This document shows, piece by piece, positions 49,550-60,272 of a stretch of 64,000 nt of DNA; the first letter of the stretch is position 1; each line of letters starts with the position of its first letter. The translations under genes and the position numbers were made by a program. The stretch is from Mycogone perniciosa (lineage: Eukaryota; Ascomycota; Sordariomycetes; Hypocreales; Hypocreaceae), in NCBI GenBank assembly GCA_025331125.1, contig JAOALB010000212.1, positions 1 through 64,000 of the forward strand, given 5' to 3'. Below the pieces are notes generated by a model, which was not told where the DNA came from, made no database searches, and saw only the letters and a program-made list of their open reading frames with translations.

Positions 49550-52116
49550 CTAGATCCTCTTGAAAAAGTACACATACGCAAACTTGCGCATCTCATCCAC
49601 ATCATGTGCTTCCACAACCTTCTCGTCATTGAACAACACCCAAATTGGATGTTCAGATAGCTGCTTTCGGATAAAGGCAACATAGTGTCTGTTCCAAATT
49701 TAGTACACACGAATCCGAATGTCCCTTGGAAATTCTTGACTTACCCAGCATGGATACTCGTTCCTTTATGGCAGACAATTGATTGAAGGTTAAACATCGC
49801 TGGCAATGCCGCACTTCCAGCGTGGTCTTTAGCAGTCTTCTGTCCAGCGTCTCCTGAGCTCTCATCTTCCATGAGGCCCTGGTCATCGGGATGGTTGAAC
49901 AACCACTCAACGGCTCGTTCGACATCACCTCCTGTTTCCTTAAGCGCCTTTCTGGCCTGTGGAGCACCGAATCCCATGGCACCCAGCATCTCAATCTTTT
50001 CGGGGTCAGCGGTGGCCGCACCACCAGCTTGGTTGCCCAAATCTAGGGGTGCATCAATGTCAGGGTCCTCCATGTGTGCAAAGAGCCACTCCATCGCCGC
50101 ATTAGCATCCGAGTTGCCCGTGGCATGCAACGCTCGCTCGCAGCGATTCTGTGGAAATCCCATGGCCTCAAGCTGAGCAAAGGCAGCAGCATCTGGCACA
50201 AACGCTGGGGCCTGTCCCTCAACCTCGTCTGGCAGAAGCTCCTCTGAGGGCTGATGTCCCTTGGATAGGTAGCCGTCTAGAAAAATGGGTTCGTCGGGAA
50301 CAATAACGGGAACATCAACTTTAATAGGTACCCAGTTGACAACGGCCATTTTCCTGGCATTGACAACAAGGACCTCGGGGAACGTCTTGAAAAGTGACTG
50401 TTTGGTAAAACCATCCTTGCTGCCACAGGCCGAACAGGTGAGCTCAACCTTTTCAGCTGCGGTAAAGTTATCGAGGCATTCTTTCAGGGTGACCGGCTTG
50501 TAGGCGTTGGCTGCCTCGCTGGGCTCTGCTCCCTGAGGAAGCTTCTCCAAGGGTACATCGAGGAAAATGTTGTCCTGCTCATTGGTGCTGTACCTAACTT
50601 TGTGGCATCCGAGGCATTGGAGTCGTTGCTCCAGAACAAACCGGAACTGGGATGTGGGATCCTTCAAATCTCCTGAATGCTGGGACCGTGTGATTAACTT
50701 GAATAGATGCTGGAGCAATTCAAACGCATCTTGCTGTCGCATGGTTGAGAACTCAGCATGACCCCTCCCAATCAGGTGCTTGAGCATAGCGGGAGCCAGG
50801 CCTTTCTGGTGGGTAATTTCGGATTCAGAAGCTACCTCTGCGTTGGGCTTCGCATATCGCCCAGACAAAAGACCGTCGGCAAATTTTCGCAACTGGGTTT
50901 CGAGATCGGCTGCAGGTTCTTGTACCAGGGGCAGGTCGCTGTTAGTGTTGTAGTAGCGTTCTTGGAACGAAGGCATGTCGAATAGGCACTGAAGAATACT
51001 GGCGAGGTAGCAGCTGTTTCCCAGATTCTTCAATCCAGTGAGTCCAGGGCCGAAGAGTGGTTTCAACTCCTTGCCATCCTCGGTGGTCATACTGAAGTCC
51101 CATTTCAAGTTCTGCTCAATCTGCATTTCCGTCAAGCTCTTCTCCGTCTTCTGTCGCTCGGCTAATATGATGCCCCAATGTGCGAGGTGCTGGCCTAGAT
51201 CATCATCGATGCGTTCCTCGTCACACCGGTAGCAGTAAATATCTGCGGTGCCTTCAGGGGTAATGGAACCAAGCTTGACAGCAACGCCATGTCCAGACTC
51301 GGAAGCATGCGCCAGTGCATGTGAGTTGCCGTCAACGCCTCCCATCTGTTTTCGGCCGCAGCCCAGGTTCCCACACTCTAAGCAGAGCCATAGGTTCTCC
51401 TTCAGATCGCAACCTGAGCAGTGACCAAGATCACCCTGTTCGATTTTCCGTGACTCGTGCTGCTGTAGTGTAAGGATGTGCTCGCAGGAGGTCAGCTCCT
51501 GCTCCCATGCCTTGACCTCCTCTTTCCGAGAAAAGGTATTTGCCTTCATTACGCGGTCCACAATCGGAGCAAGCTTGGGGCCGGTGACATCCAGCTCGGT
51601 ATTGCACTCAAGGCACTTTGCGGCCAAAGCGGTGTCATATCGGTCCTCTTCCGTCTCGGCGGCGATGGCAAGCTTGGTCATCTTGGTGGGCGGTTCATCG
51701 CGGACGATGACCTTTCGGGTTCGACGAATGTTGAGAGCGAGGGGATGGCTCCAAAGAACATTGTGAAGGCCTGCGTGCAGTCGATCTCCAGCGCAGCCGC
51801 CGTTGAAGCACTGAAGGCAGACATCGAGGCCAGCAGGGTCGTCCTATTGTTACGCGAGCATCAGCACGAGCGATCTTCTTGTTCCGCCGGGCCACACAAT
51901 CAGGCGGCTATGGGCAAGTAGCAGTCGAGGGCCACAGAACGTACAATCGAGTCAAAGCATTGCGTGCAATCTTCTCGATACACAGACTGGGCAGGCGTCG
52001 GTGGGTTGAGTCCTGGCGCGGCATGGAGTGAGCTTGACTGAGCTTCATCACGGGAGCAGTCAAGGAATGGCGGGGTATTATGACGTACCCATGGACTCGA
52101 GATGTGGGCAGGACAT
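49550..52116 (-). CDS. UBP14: Ubiquitin carboxyl-terminal hydrolase, Ubp14/USP5 type
   Basis: Disassembles free, unanchored ubiquitin chains and so keeps the proteasome clear. Minus-strand exons: 52,116-52,089, 52,042-51,945, 51,843-49,745 and 49,688-49,550; introns 46, 101 and 56 bp; product 787 residues. The start MSCPHLESM comes from a 28-nt first exon and matches the usual MxCPHL start. Then VYREDCTQCFDSIDDPAG and GLDVCLQCFNGGC (first zinc finger), a ZnF-UBP domain with paired Cys/His (about 160-270), the Cys box GLKNLGNSCYLAS with catalytic Cys about 320, two UBA domains (about 597-632 and 658-694), and the His box GHYVAFIRK with His about 743, coded across the last intron. Domain order and length fit the family exactly. 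A minimal CDS starting at 51,681 would lose the first zinc finger. Confidence 0.94.
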
Positions 52117-53347
52117 TATTTATGGGATTTGCCGATGATACAAAAGAGACTGTGCGGTACGGAAAGGGAGAAGATGGCAGAGGAAGCAGAATTTTGTGGT
52201 GTTTGTCAAGCTTCGAGTGAAGCAGTGGAGATGGAAGAAGACATTGATGGAGGAGCTGTACTTCGTACCTGTCGCAGTAGTAGTACTAGGTAGTTACCTG
52301 TGGCCCCTCTATGACGGAGACGAAGGCGGGGTGAGGAAGCTCCGCCTAACGGCTCTCAACAGCTGCCCACCATTGCCACTGTAAATGCCACTATGAGCTG
52401 TAAGTTACAGCGGGTGTTCGTTGGGAATAACTGCCCAGGAGCTCGTGACGCAACGAACCAGCGGGGCTACATTACTAAGACAGGTTAGCATATATACGAG
52501 TCCTTACTTCAGCCTGTATTTATGCTGCGAACAGGTGCGGAAAGCGAGCGAAGTGCTGGCAGTTTAGCCTCCCACGCAAGCTTATCAATCACGCAGCATC
52601 CAAACGAAGGTTGTTAGATCTCTTAATCTCCTCCCACTCCCGACCACCGGAGATGCTCAAGTCGCTACTTCGAACTAGCAGCGAAATCTCCGAGGAACAT
52701 GTCAAGAACGCCGAAGGGACAACGGCCTTCAACACCCAAGCACGTGACAATAGAGTTCAGAGAAATGTGGATCTTATCAATCAGATTTTCAAATGCCTAG
52801 TTTTTCCGTCGTTTTGCGGGCTTTTGGGCGGAATCTGATACATGACTAAGCACACCCTTGACGTCCTTTTGGCCACCAGCTCCGAAATGGCCGAGCCCCA
52901 TAAACGTAATGGCCGAGAATTGGCGCTCTCTGATTGGCTAGCCTGGCTATCGCTGATATGCTGCACTGGGCCGAAATCGCCATCCATTTCGTACTTTTTG
53001 GTGTACTTCTACTACCTAGTAGTATAATAGTAGGCACTATTGTTTGCGTGCCAAAGTGAACCGGCCTTTCTTTTTGGAAAAGCATCTCCTCACCTCCGTC
53101 ATCTTCTCTCTCTCCTCCATCCCAACATCCGCAACTCCTCACCATCAACTGCCACCACCATTTGCGATACCCTCTTGCGAGTCGATCATTCTCGCATCAA
53201 AACAGTCCTTTCTACGCTTATCCGAGAGTCCTTGTGATCGTTTTTCGATTCGCATCCCGTGCAGATTCAAGGCCGAGCGAGTCTTGAAGCCTGCCACCTT
53301 ATATCGCCACCTCCGACATCTCGCACGCATCGCATACACTCCTCAAG
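52117..53347. promoter_or_regulatory. Divergent intergenic region between UBP14 and ISU1
   Basis: 1.2 kb serving both starts. Visible elements: CACGTG (52,741-52,746), a reverse CCAAT box ATTGG (52,933-52,937), and a pyrimidine-rich CT tract about 53,095-53,120 in front of the ISU1 leader. CCAAT and CACGTG sites are common in fungal iron, heme and respiration promoters, but their use here is inference. Short open frames on both strands match nothing. Confidence 0.45.
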
Positions 53348-53994
53348 ATGCTCTCCAGAGGCCTTCGAGTTGTTTCAAGGCGAGCGCTCGCTGCCTCCCT
53401 CGTCAGACCAACCATCGCCACGCCTGCCCGGTATCTCGCCCCCGTCGCATCCATCGATGCCAAGCGATCGTATCACGAAAAGGTCCTGGATCACTACTCG
53501 CGACCGCGCAATGTCGGCTCCATGAACAAGAGCGACGCAGACGTCGGCACTGGCCTTGTTGGCGCCCCCGCCTGCGGTGATGTCATGAAGCTACAGATTC
53601 GTGTCGACCCGGAGACGCAGCGGATATCCGAGGTTAAGTTCAAGACGTTTGGCTGCGGCTCGGCCATTGCCTCCAGCAGCTACCTGACTGAGCTCGTCCG
53701 TGGCATGAGCTTAGACGACGCTGGCAAGGTCAAGAACACTGAAATTGCCAAGGAGTTGTGCCTCCCTCCCGTCAAATGTATGTTCTGTTCTCTATGCCTT
53801 GTCCCCCCTCCTATAACACTAATCCAACTAAGATACTAACGCTTACTATAGTGCATTGTTCCATGCTTGCCGAGGATGCCATCAAGTCCGCCATTTCTGA
53901 TTACTATACCAAGAACCCCGCGAGGAAACCCACCAACCTGAGCGGCACCGAAATGAAGATGCCCTCCTCGGCTCCGGAGGCCGCTACCGCCTAA
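53348..53994 (+). CDS. ISU1: Mitochondrial iron-sulfur cluster assembly scaffold (IscU type)
   Basis: The mitochondrial scaffold on which Nfs1-Isd11-Acp1 and frataxin build the 2Fe-2S cluster, later handed over by the Ssq1/Jac1 chaperones. Exons 53,348-53,777 and 53,852-53,994 (intron 74 bp, GTATGT donor, perfect TACTAAC branch site, CTATAG end) give 190 residues. Residues 1-40 form an Arg/Ser/Ala-rich mitochondrial presequence. SYHEKVLDHYSRPRNVGSM opens the mature domain; the three cluster-binding Cys are in GAPACGD, TFGCGSAIASSS and LHCSMLAEDA, and the Asp after the first Cys and the LPPVK chaperone-binding loop (LPPVKLHC) are present. The intron splits the codon just after LPPVK. The C-terminal tail is slightly longer than in yeast. 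Confidence 0.95.
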
Positions 53995-54977
53995 ATGGCA
54001 ATCTTGCGAATTCCCGGATCAAGGTGAAAAGGCGTTGTGGGAGAAGAATCTCAAATTTAGGGGAGATATGGGGGAGTTGATTTCGAAATATTCCATATTC
54101 GGCGATTTTCGGCTCTGCAACGCAGCGCGAATGCCACCCAAGCGGTAGCAGGGGAAACCGACACCAACAATCACTCAACGTGCGGTATTGCGGCCGAACA
54201 ATAAGGCAGATTGGACACTTTTGACTACGGGCGTCTTTCTCTGCTCTACTTTCTTTCCCATTCACTTCTTGCTTTGAAAGAAAATGCAGAGGTTGGTGGG
54301 TGTCTGCGTGTGAGAATATGCATGTACGTTTCTCCTAGTTTCACAACCATGGGGAATGGCTATGACAGGACGGATTGTGTAAAAGTACCTAGAAGAGGGG
54401 AAAAAAGACATCAACACCATATTTAAGAAAAAAACCGAAAATTCTGGCGACTTGGCGCTTTGGTTGGGGGAGGATGAAAACAACTCTCTCCACTGCACTG
54501 CTCTAGTTGAATTAACAGCACTCTTTTTCTATCCCCCATCTATCTCTACCTATGTGCTCATAACACCTTGTGAATTTGAACTCTTCGGCTTACCTTGTGT
54601 ACACCAAAAGGTCTTTACCGAGAACTCGCCACCTCTCATGACCGAGATGATACCGAAGCCTACCTCTATTTGTGTAAAATTGATATCCACTCACAGGTCA
54701 TTGAATTCAAAAGGACGCTGCTAGGGAGTGCTGATGCGGGGAAAGACACCTTTTAAGGTGCTGTGGCTTTGTGGGGTTTACTTGCTATTAAAGGTTTTTA
54801 TGTGTAACCAAGATCCATCCATTCCATATAAAACATTGCACGAGGAGAACTGCAGAATCATGGCCATTTCGTATGCTGTAGAAAAGTGCAGACAAGTAAA
54901 ACAAAGTCATAAGGTCATAGATTACCAGCCAGCGACTTGTCCGACATCCAACATGCCACCCAAAGCCATCATCAAGG
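53995..54977. other. Convergent 3' region between ISU1 and the carotenoid oxygenase gene
   Basis: About 980 bp. Many short open frames on both strands (up to 95 codons) overlap each other and show no family motif. Both 3' UTRs lie here. I see no RNA gene or repeat. Confidence 0.5.
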
Positions 54978-56762
54978 TTACGCTGCGGGAACATGTGTTC
55001 CGTGGAGGGCCATAGCAATAGCAAAATCAGCCTCCGCCCTTCCCAGCTCTTCCAATGTCCTGGCATTGAGACACAGCAAATACGATGCCTTTGCCATGCC
55101 ATCCAGCACCAACGATAGTATCACGCCGTCGTCTTCATCCACAGCACCAGGTCGTGGCACAAATATAGGCTCACTGGGCGAATGGCCATGAGGCCCACTC
55201 CAAATAATGGCATCTCGCGTGTGCAGGTCCGTCTTGACGATGGAATCTGTAAAGGTGCTGAGTCCTCTGCTGCCGGCGGTATATGCGTATCGATAGGGCT
55301 TGCCAACCAGGGCAGGGTGAATCACCGGCAGCTCGCCAACATGAGGAGAAGGGATCGAAAGAACCTCCTCAGCAACGGCGGTTTCTGCCTCCTCTGGCGT
55401 TTGGCCCGATGAATGAATCCTGAATCGATACCGTGCTAAGCGAGGCTGTATCGACTTGTACCGCTGACCATCAAGAAAGAATTTCCTCGTGGCATCATCA
55501 CGGTCGAGGAGAACATCATAATAAAAGGAATGCATAATATCAGTGTCGGGGTATTGGATGGAATCCAAGTAGATGTCATTGTGCCAGCCACCCTGCTTGT
55601 CGTGGACCAGCTCCTCAAAAGCATTAACTGAATGAAAGAAGAAGCCGGCCGGCGTAGAGAACTTGGCCACAGCGCCATTACCATGTTTTCTGTCCACAAC
55701 AATCCACTTACACTGCCGTGTGGTGTCAAAGGGCTTGATAGCATCAATGAGATTCTTGTCCCATAGAATCTTGACGCCAGCAGCTCCGTAATGTGCACTT
55801 GTAACGCAGAGCACCAGATAGTTTTCGGTTAAAAAGAAACTGTGTATATAGGCCGCCCGGATATCGAGTTCAGAGACTGTAGAGAGAATGTCGGTGGTGC
55901 CCGTAGCAGCGTTGACGCGAAAGATGCGATAGATGATCCGGGGGCCAAGTTCCAGGTTGAAGTTGAACAAATCTCCGGTCTCAGGATCGCGCTGGGCATG
56001 GGCGCATGAGAGGTGCCCCCTGAGGTCTGGGTGAAAGTCTGTTTGGTGGGCGGTCCCAATGGGCTCCAGAGTTTTCGGATCGAGCTCCTGAATAGAGGCA
56101 TTATCTGTGAGGGTGTACAAGTTTCTAACGCCGCCGCGATGTCCCCCAACCACTGCTCCATCCAAGCCAGGCATGTTGGGAACGACGACGACATTGTTAT
56201 TGTTATTGTTTTTGTTATTATTTTTGTCCGCGACGAAGAAGCTCATCACTTTGGAAAATATGCCGAGACATGGATCAGCCTTCTGCCCAAACGAAATGCT
56301 GCTTCGCCATCCCTTCTTCTTGATCTGCTCAAGAACGCCATCGGACTGGCGACAAGAGGAGTATACCACAGTGACACTTTCAGCTGCAGTCTTTGGTGCA
56401 ACAATATCAAATCTGTGCGTGTGGGCGATGCCATCGAACCAGTGTGAGATGCGATAAACACCCCCTGAGGCTGTGTCCACGTTGTCGATGCCGGGACCGG
56501 TTCTAAACAACGAGCCAGCGGCCCATGACGGAATGGTACCCTTGATTGACAAGTTGACTGGCCCGTTATGCTCATCTAGTCCTGTATACTTTGTGACTGT
56601 CAGTATTCAGATTGTCAGAGGATTCAAGTGGGGAAGTCTTGCCTGGGCCTCATTGGGCCAATCTTTCCATGACTGATTGAGCCAATTGTCTAATCCCTGC
56701 CTTGCATCGATGCCCTCATCCTCAGCTGTACGATAGATGACCCCAGGAGCGTTGAGCGTCAT
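54978..56762 (-). CDS. Carotenoid/stilbene oxygenase (RPE65-type non-heme iron dioxygenase)
   Basis: Cleaves a C=C double bond of a carotenoid, apocarotenoid or stilbene with O2. Exons on the minus strand: 56,762-56,643 and 56,588-54,978; product 576 residues. The intron (54 bp) starts GCAAGA and ends CAAAG: a GC-AG intron with a CTGAC branch. It joins WPNEAQ to YTGLDEHNGPV in phase, leading to the family signature GTIPSWAAGSLFRTGPG. All four iron-ligand His seem present: CAHAQRD (about 237), AYIHSFFLTENY (about 289), FFFHSVNAFEE (about 359) and ALHGTHV near the end (about 569). An Asn run (about 163-172) lies in a loop. The start ATG at 56,762 is a choice; the frame is open about 45 codons upstream. 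No phytoene synthase or opsin gene is near, so the substrate is unknown; fungal relatives include apocarotenal, beta-carotene and stilbene cleavers. Confidence 0.88.
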
Positions 56763-58548
56763 TTCGAGACGGATACGAGTCAAATATTGCGGAATACACC
56801 AGGTGGAGAAGATATGTGGTTTCTTCGACGACTTGGAAGGATTTTTGAGTATATCCGAGAATCGTCAAGAGACTCGGTATGGTGGAAGCGGGTGCACAAG
56901 TTGGGGGAAATAGGTGAATGAACGAATGGAGAGTGAAACGAACGGGAGACGCTTGAACAAAAAAGGAAAGAAAAAGGTATGAGTTGTCAACGTTTCAACG
57001 GAGTTCACTGGATGTTGGCCTTGGTATGGTATGGTTGGTTGGTCGATTGGTTGGTTGGCGCGCGGTTGCTGGATAATTCCTCTACTGGATTCAATGGCTA
57101 TGGCATAGGGATAATTGGCTCGAATAGCTAGCTGGCTATTGTGGAATATATACTCTGCAGCATTTTGTGATATAACAATCAGCGGCTGGCATTATGCGCA
57201 CTCGGTCAACTATCGAAGCAGTTATGTACTGAGGTTCGTAACTCGGTACCCTAGCGAGGAGGCAACGCCAATGGTTACGAATCCATAAGGAAAGCGTCCT
57301 CTCTCCCGAGCCATAGTCACTCTATTCAGGAACAGAGAATATGATTAGTATACTCCGTATACTATTGTGGTAGGTCGTGCATGGATGACAGGACAATGGA
57401 TATTGACATGTACAAGATTGGTTGGCTGTTTGGCATGGAGGTAATAACAATGGAGTACTACTAGGATGATAGTGCTGGCCCACTTGGCGGCGCGGCCATG
57501 TTTCTGCAAGCGAATGCGAGATTCTAGCAGTATTAGAGCAGCCCGTAAGTGCTGGTCAAAATAGTGACGGCATGTAGTTTCTCTTGATCTCTTGATGGGA
57601 GCTTACCTACATCTATGTAGGACTACCTAACAGTAGTAGGAGCATATATGTGTGACCACCCACATGAGGCCAGTGTGCCGGTGTACCATGAGTTAAGCTT
57701 GATTTCACGGCCTAGGTTTTGGCGTTGGTCTGAACGAGTAGGACAGTGACTTTTGGCTTGGCAGTGGTGGCAATGTTCAACAATCGATGAACTATTGACT
57801 GTTGTGTAACACGTGGTGTTCACAATCGAACACGCATTCGCACCCACAAACATGTATCAATGAATGGTGCAGATGCAGATGCAGGCAGAACTGTGACGAT
57901 GCAGGGAGCGAGAGAATGCCCGATTTCTTCGTAGCCGATGGTATCTATCTTTGGGTGTCAACGTGCCACCGTGGCTGTCGCTAGCGCAGCTTCTCGATTC
58001 ATATCTGAAACCAAGAAAGAGTTTGGAATAGCGATTATTGGCGTTGGCTAAGAGAGATCATCTATGATCCGTATTGACGAATGCGGGTTGACACTGGCAA
58101 GTCGCACTTCGCTTAAGATTGCCTGTTCGATACAAGTAACACTGTAGTTAGTAAAGTAGACAACAAATTTCGTATTGCAATCCACGTACAAAGTACGGAG
58201 TACTTCGTATGGAATCGCCAATCAGGGGCCAGGAGGCAGAATCGACGTGAATGCTCGTCTTCTTCCGATCTTGGCTTGGATGACACAAGGAACAGCGAGA
58301 TCACACGTGTCTTTTTTCTCGCCCTCGTATCGTTCCACCATGTCCCTCAGCCTTTTCATGGTTCATGAGCCAATGGGGAAGATGGCTTTGGAAACGCTCT
58401 GCAGCTAGGTTGTGGACTGTGACGAATATCACAAGCTGTGTTGAAGGCCCTGTGCCACTGAGCTATTACCAAGCTGTCGTCGGTGACCGCATGTAAGTGG
58501 TATTCAGCCTGATATCCAGGATCGGAAGAGCCAAGTACGGAACCACGT
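56763..58548. other. Long intergenic region upstream of the oxygenase gene
   Basis: 1.8 kb without a recognisable gene. It holds the oxygenase promoter and the 3' end of the Fta4-like gene. Seen: repeats of TTGGTTGG/GGTTGGTTGGTCG around 57,010-57,060 and TACTCCGTA copies at 57,351 and 58,194. Short open frames (60-94 codons) overlap and match nothing. Confidence 0.5.
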
Positions 58549-59358
58549 TCAGGAGGGAAAGACACGTGAATCGGCCAAAAACTCTTCAATGTTTCTCTTC
58601 CTGGCCTCCGTCAAGACATCGAACTCTATGTTTCCGGCACCTTTTGATATTCGAGCATTGGACAGCTCACCAACGCGACCAGCGACCCGCGCCAGCAGGA
58701 AACGCATCTTCTCAAGCTCCTTCTCAACGGGGCCATCGCGCGTCGCCAGGTTTTCCTGCACACCAACACCACCATCTGTAGTGCGCAAAGGCTCTATTGT
58801 AGATTGAAGCCGCCGCAACCTCTCAACGCGGCGTCGGAGATCGTTGCGCTGTTGGTTCAAGTCGGCAAGTTGGCGCACAGTTTCTGCGTAGCGGCCGGCT
58901 TCCATAGGATAGGTGTTCGTGTCTTTTTCAGACGGCCACGTCGGTGGTAGGGCTTCGATGGCTTTCTCGTCGGCTGTTGACATCATTCGTTAGGAAATAC
59001 CACAACTAACAATGTAGTAAAAGAGGTGGATGATACCCAAGTCGAGCTCCCTCCCAATGCCCCCTTCAGCATCATCCGTATTCCCTATCTTGCGCTCGGC
59101 GTCCCTCGAATAGGCATTGCTGATTTGCTCCGCAATAATCCGACTTGCTTGCGGGGCATAGACACGACGGCAGTGCTGTTGGATAGCATGGTTGAGGTTG
59201 GTGAGGGCATCGTCAATAAGGCGATCGGGGATAGGCTGTTCAGACGCGTCGTTGGAGGCTCGCCAGGCACGGGATGGAGCGACAGGCTGTGCGAGGAGAT
59301 TTGTTTGCGTGGTGACGAAGGCCTGCTTCAGCGAGGGGATTGTAGGAGCTAAAGACAT
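58549..59358 (-). CDS. Fta4-like kinetochore subunit (Sim4/CENP complex)
   Basis: Minus-strand exons 59,358-59,037 and 58,973-58,549 with a 63-bp intron (GTATCA...AACAG, branch CTAAC) give 248 residues. The N-terminus reads FVTTQTNLLAQPVAPSRAWR, then IPDRLIDDALTNLNHAIQQH and RIIAEQISNAY, a pattern I associate with the Fta4 family of the fission-yeast Sim4 inner kinetochore complex. The second exon is a strong heptad-rich coiled coil (about residues 135-190: LADLNQQRNDLRRRVERL...) followed by ENLATRDGPVEKELEKMRFL and LLARVAGRVGEL, also family-typical. Family assignment is from memory of the pattern. It could instead be another small coiled-coil kinetochore protein. Confidence 0.65.
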
Positions 59359-60272
59359 CTTTGGCGACGGAATGAGTGTTTGTCTAGGTTGTTGAGAAGT
59401 TGTTTACTTCGGGCAAATGGTTTTCCAGATGCAGATGTGTGGAGGGGGAGGGGTTGATAGGTGTATTGGGCCTTGCGGCGCACCTGGGCAGCTAATACTA
59501 CTCCGTATAGCGGGGTGCAGCTCAGTCTACAGCGAATGAGACCACTAAAACCGCCTGTAACGCACTACATCAGACCCATATCTCAATCCAGGAGAGATTG
59601 ATGTCATACACGGAACTTCAGCTCTATCCCTATTTTTTTAATCCTCTTTCCTGATTCTAATATTTAATTTCTATATTTTCAAAAGTTTCAGATTTATTCC
59701 TTTTCCCTCTCGCGCGCTCAGTTGTCGAAGGGCACGCATTTATTCACTCTAGAGAACGACGCCATGATCCATCCATACACATTCCTTATCTTGATACCGC
59801 CAGCACTTGCCAACACTTGATAGCGACTCGATTCTATATATTCCATTGTGAAGTATACGGAGTAGTATATCATGCCTTCGGAGGATTTGAGCTGACCGAC
59901 AAAACACCAGGCTAGGCGACTTGGGTTTAGTCATGTAAGTGTCTGTCCCGTCTTAGCTCCTCATCACCTCTGCCATACATGTTCAATCCCCTCGATGCGA
60001 TTTAAAAATAGCCATTTTGTAGTATGTTTTAAGTTATCTCGAAGATAGTCATGACTCTCGCCAGAGTTATCTGAGTGAGATGGACTTACCTGCCGTGTGG
60101 AATGATTCAAGGGAGGTAGAACAAGGACGGGCCTCTTTGCTAATATTACAAAGTTTCACAGCAGACATTATGTTTTAACCTTATATTCTTTCATATATTC
60201 CTTAACTCATACTATTCCCCTCACCTCCAGGCATTATATCAACTATCCCCAAAAACTTAGTATCCACATCAC
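59359..60272. other. Intergenic region upstream of the Fta4-like gene
   Basis: About 900 bp. TACTCCGTA occurs at 59,499 and 59,856. AT-rich around 59,625-59,700. A 61-codon minus frame at 59,749-59,934 has no recognisable content. Promoter of the Fta4-like gene and 3' UTR of the membrane protein gene. Confidence 0.5.

Noticed and set aside
51681..51683. Start of UBP14 at this ATG
   Set aside because: The frame continues upstream with the conserved Cys-rich finger, and two more exons lead to a MSCPHL start at 52,116.
56581..56588. Carotenoid oxygenase intron ending at the TATACAG just before GACTAG
   Set aside because: With the GC donor in phase 0 this yields a stop; the CAAAG acceptor 8 bp earlier restores the frame and the family sequence.
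47990..59358. Functional cluster of MAD2 and the Fta4-like kinetochore gene
   Set aside because: They are about 9 kb apart with unrelated genes between; fungal kinetochore genes are not clustered, so this is taken as coincidence.
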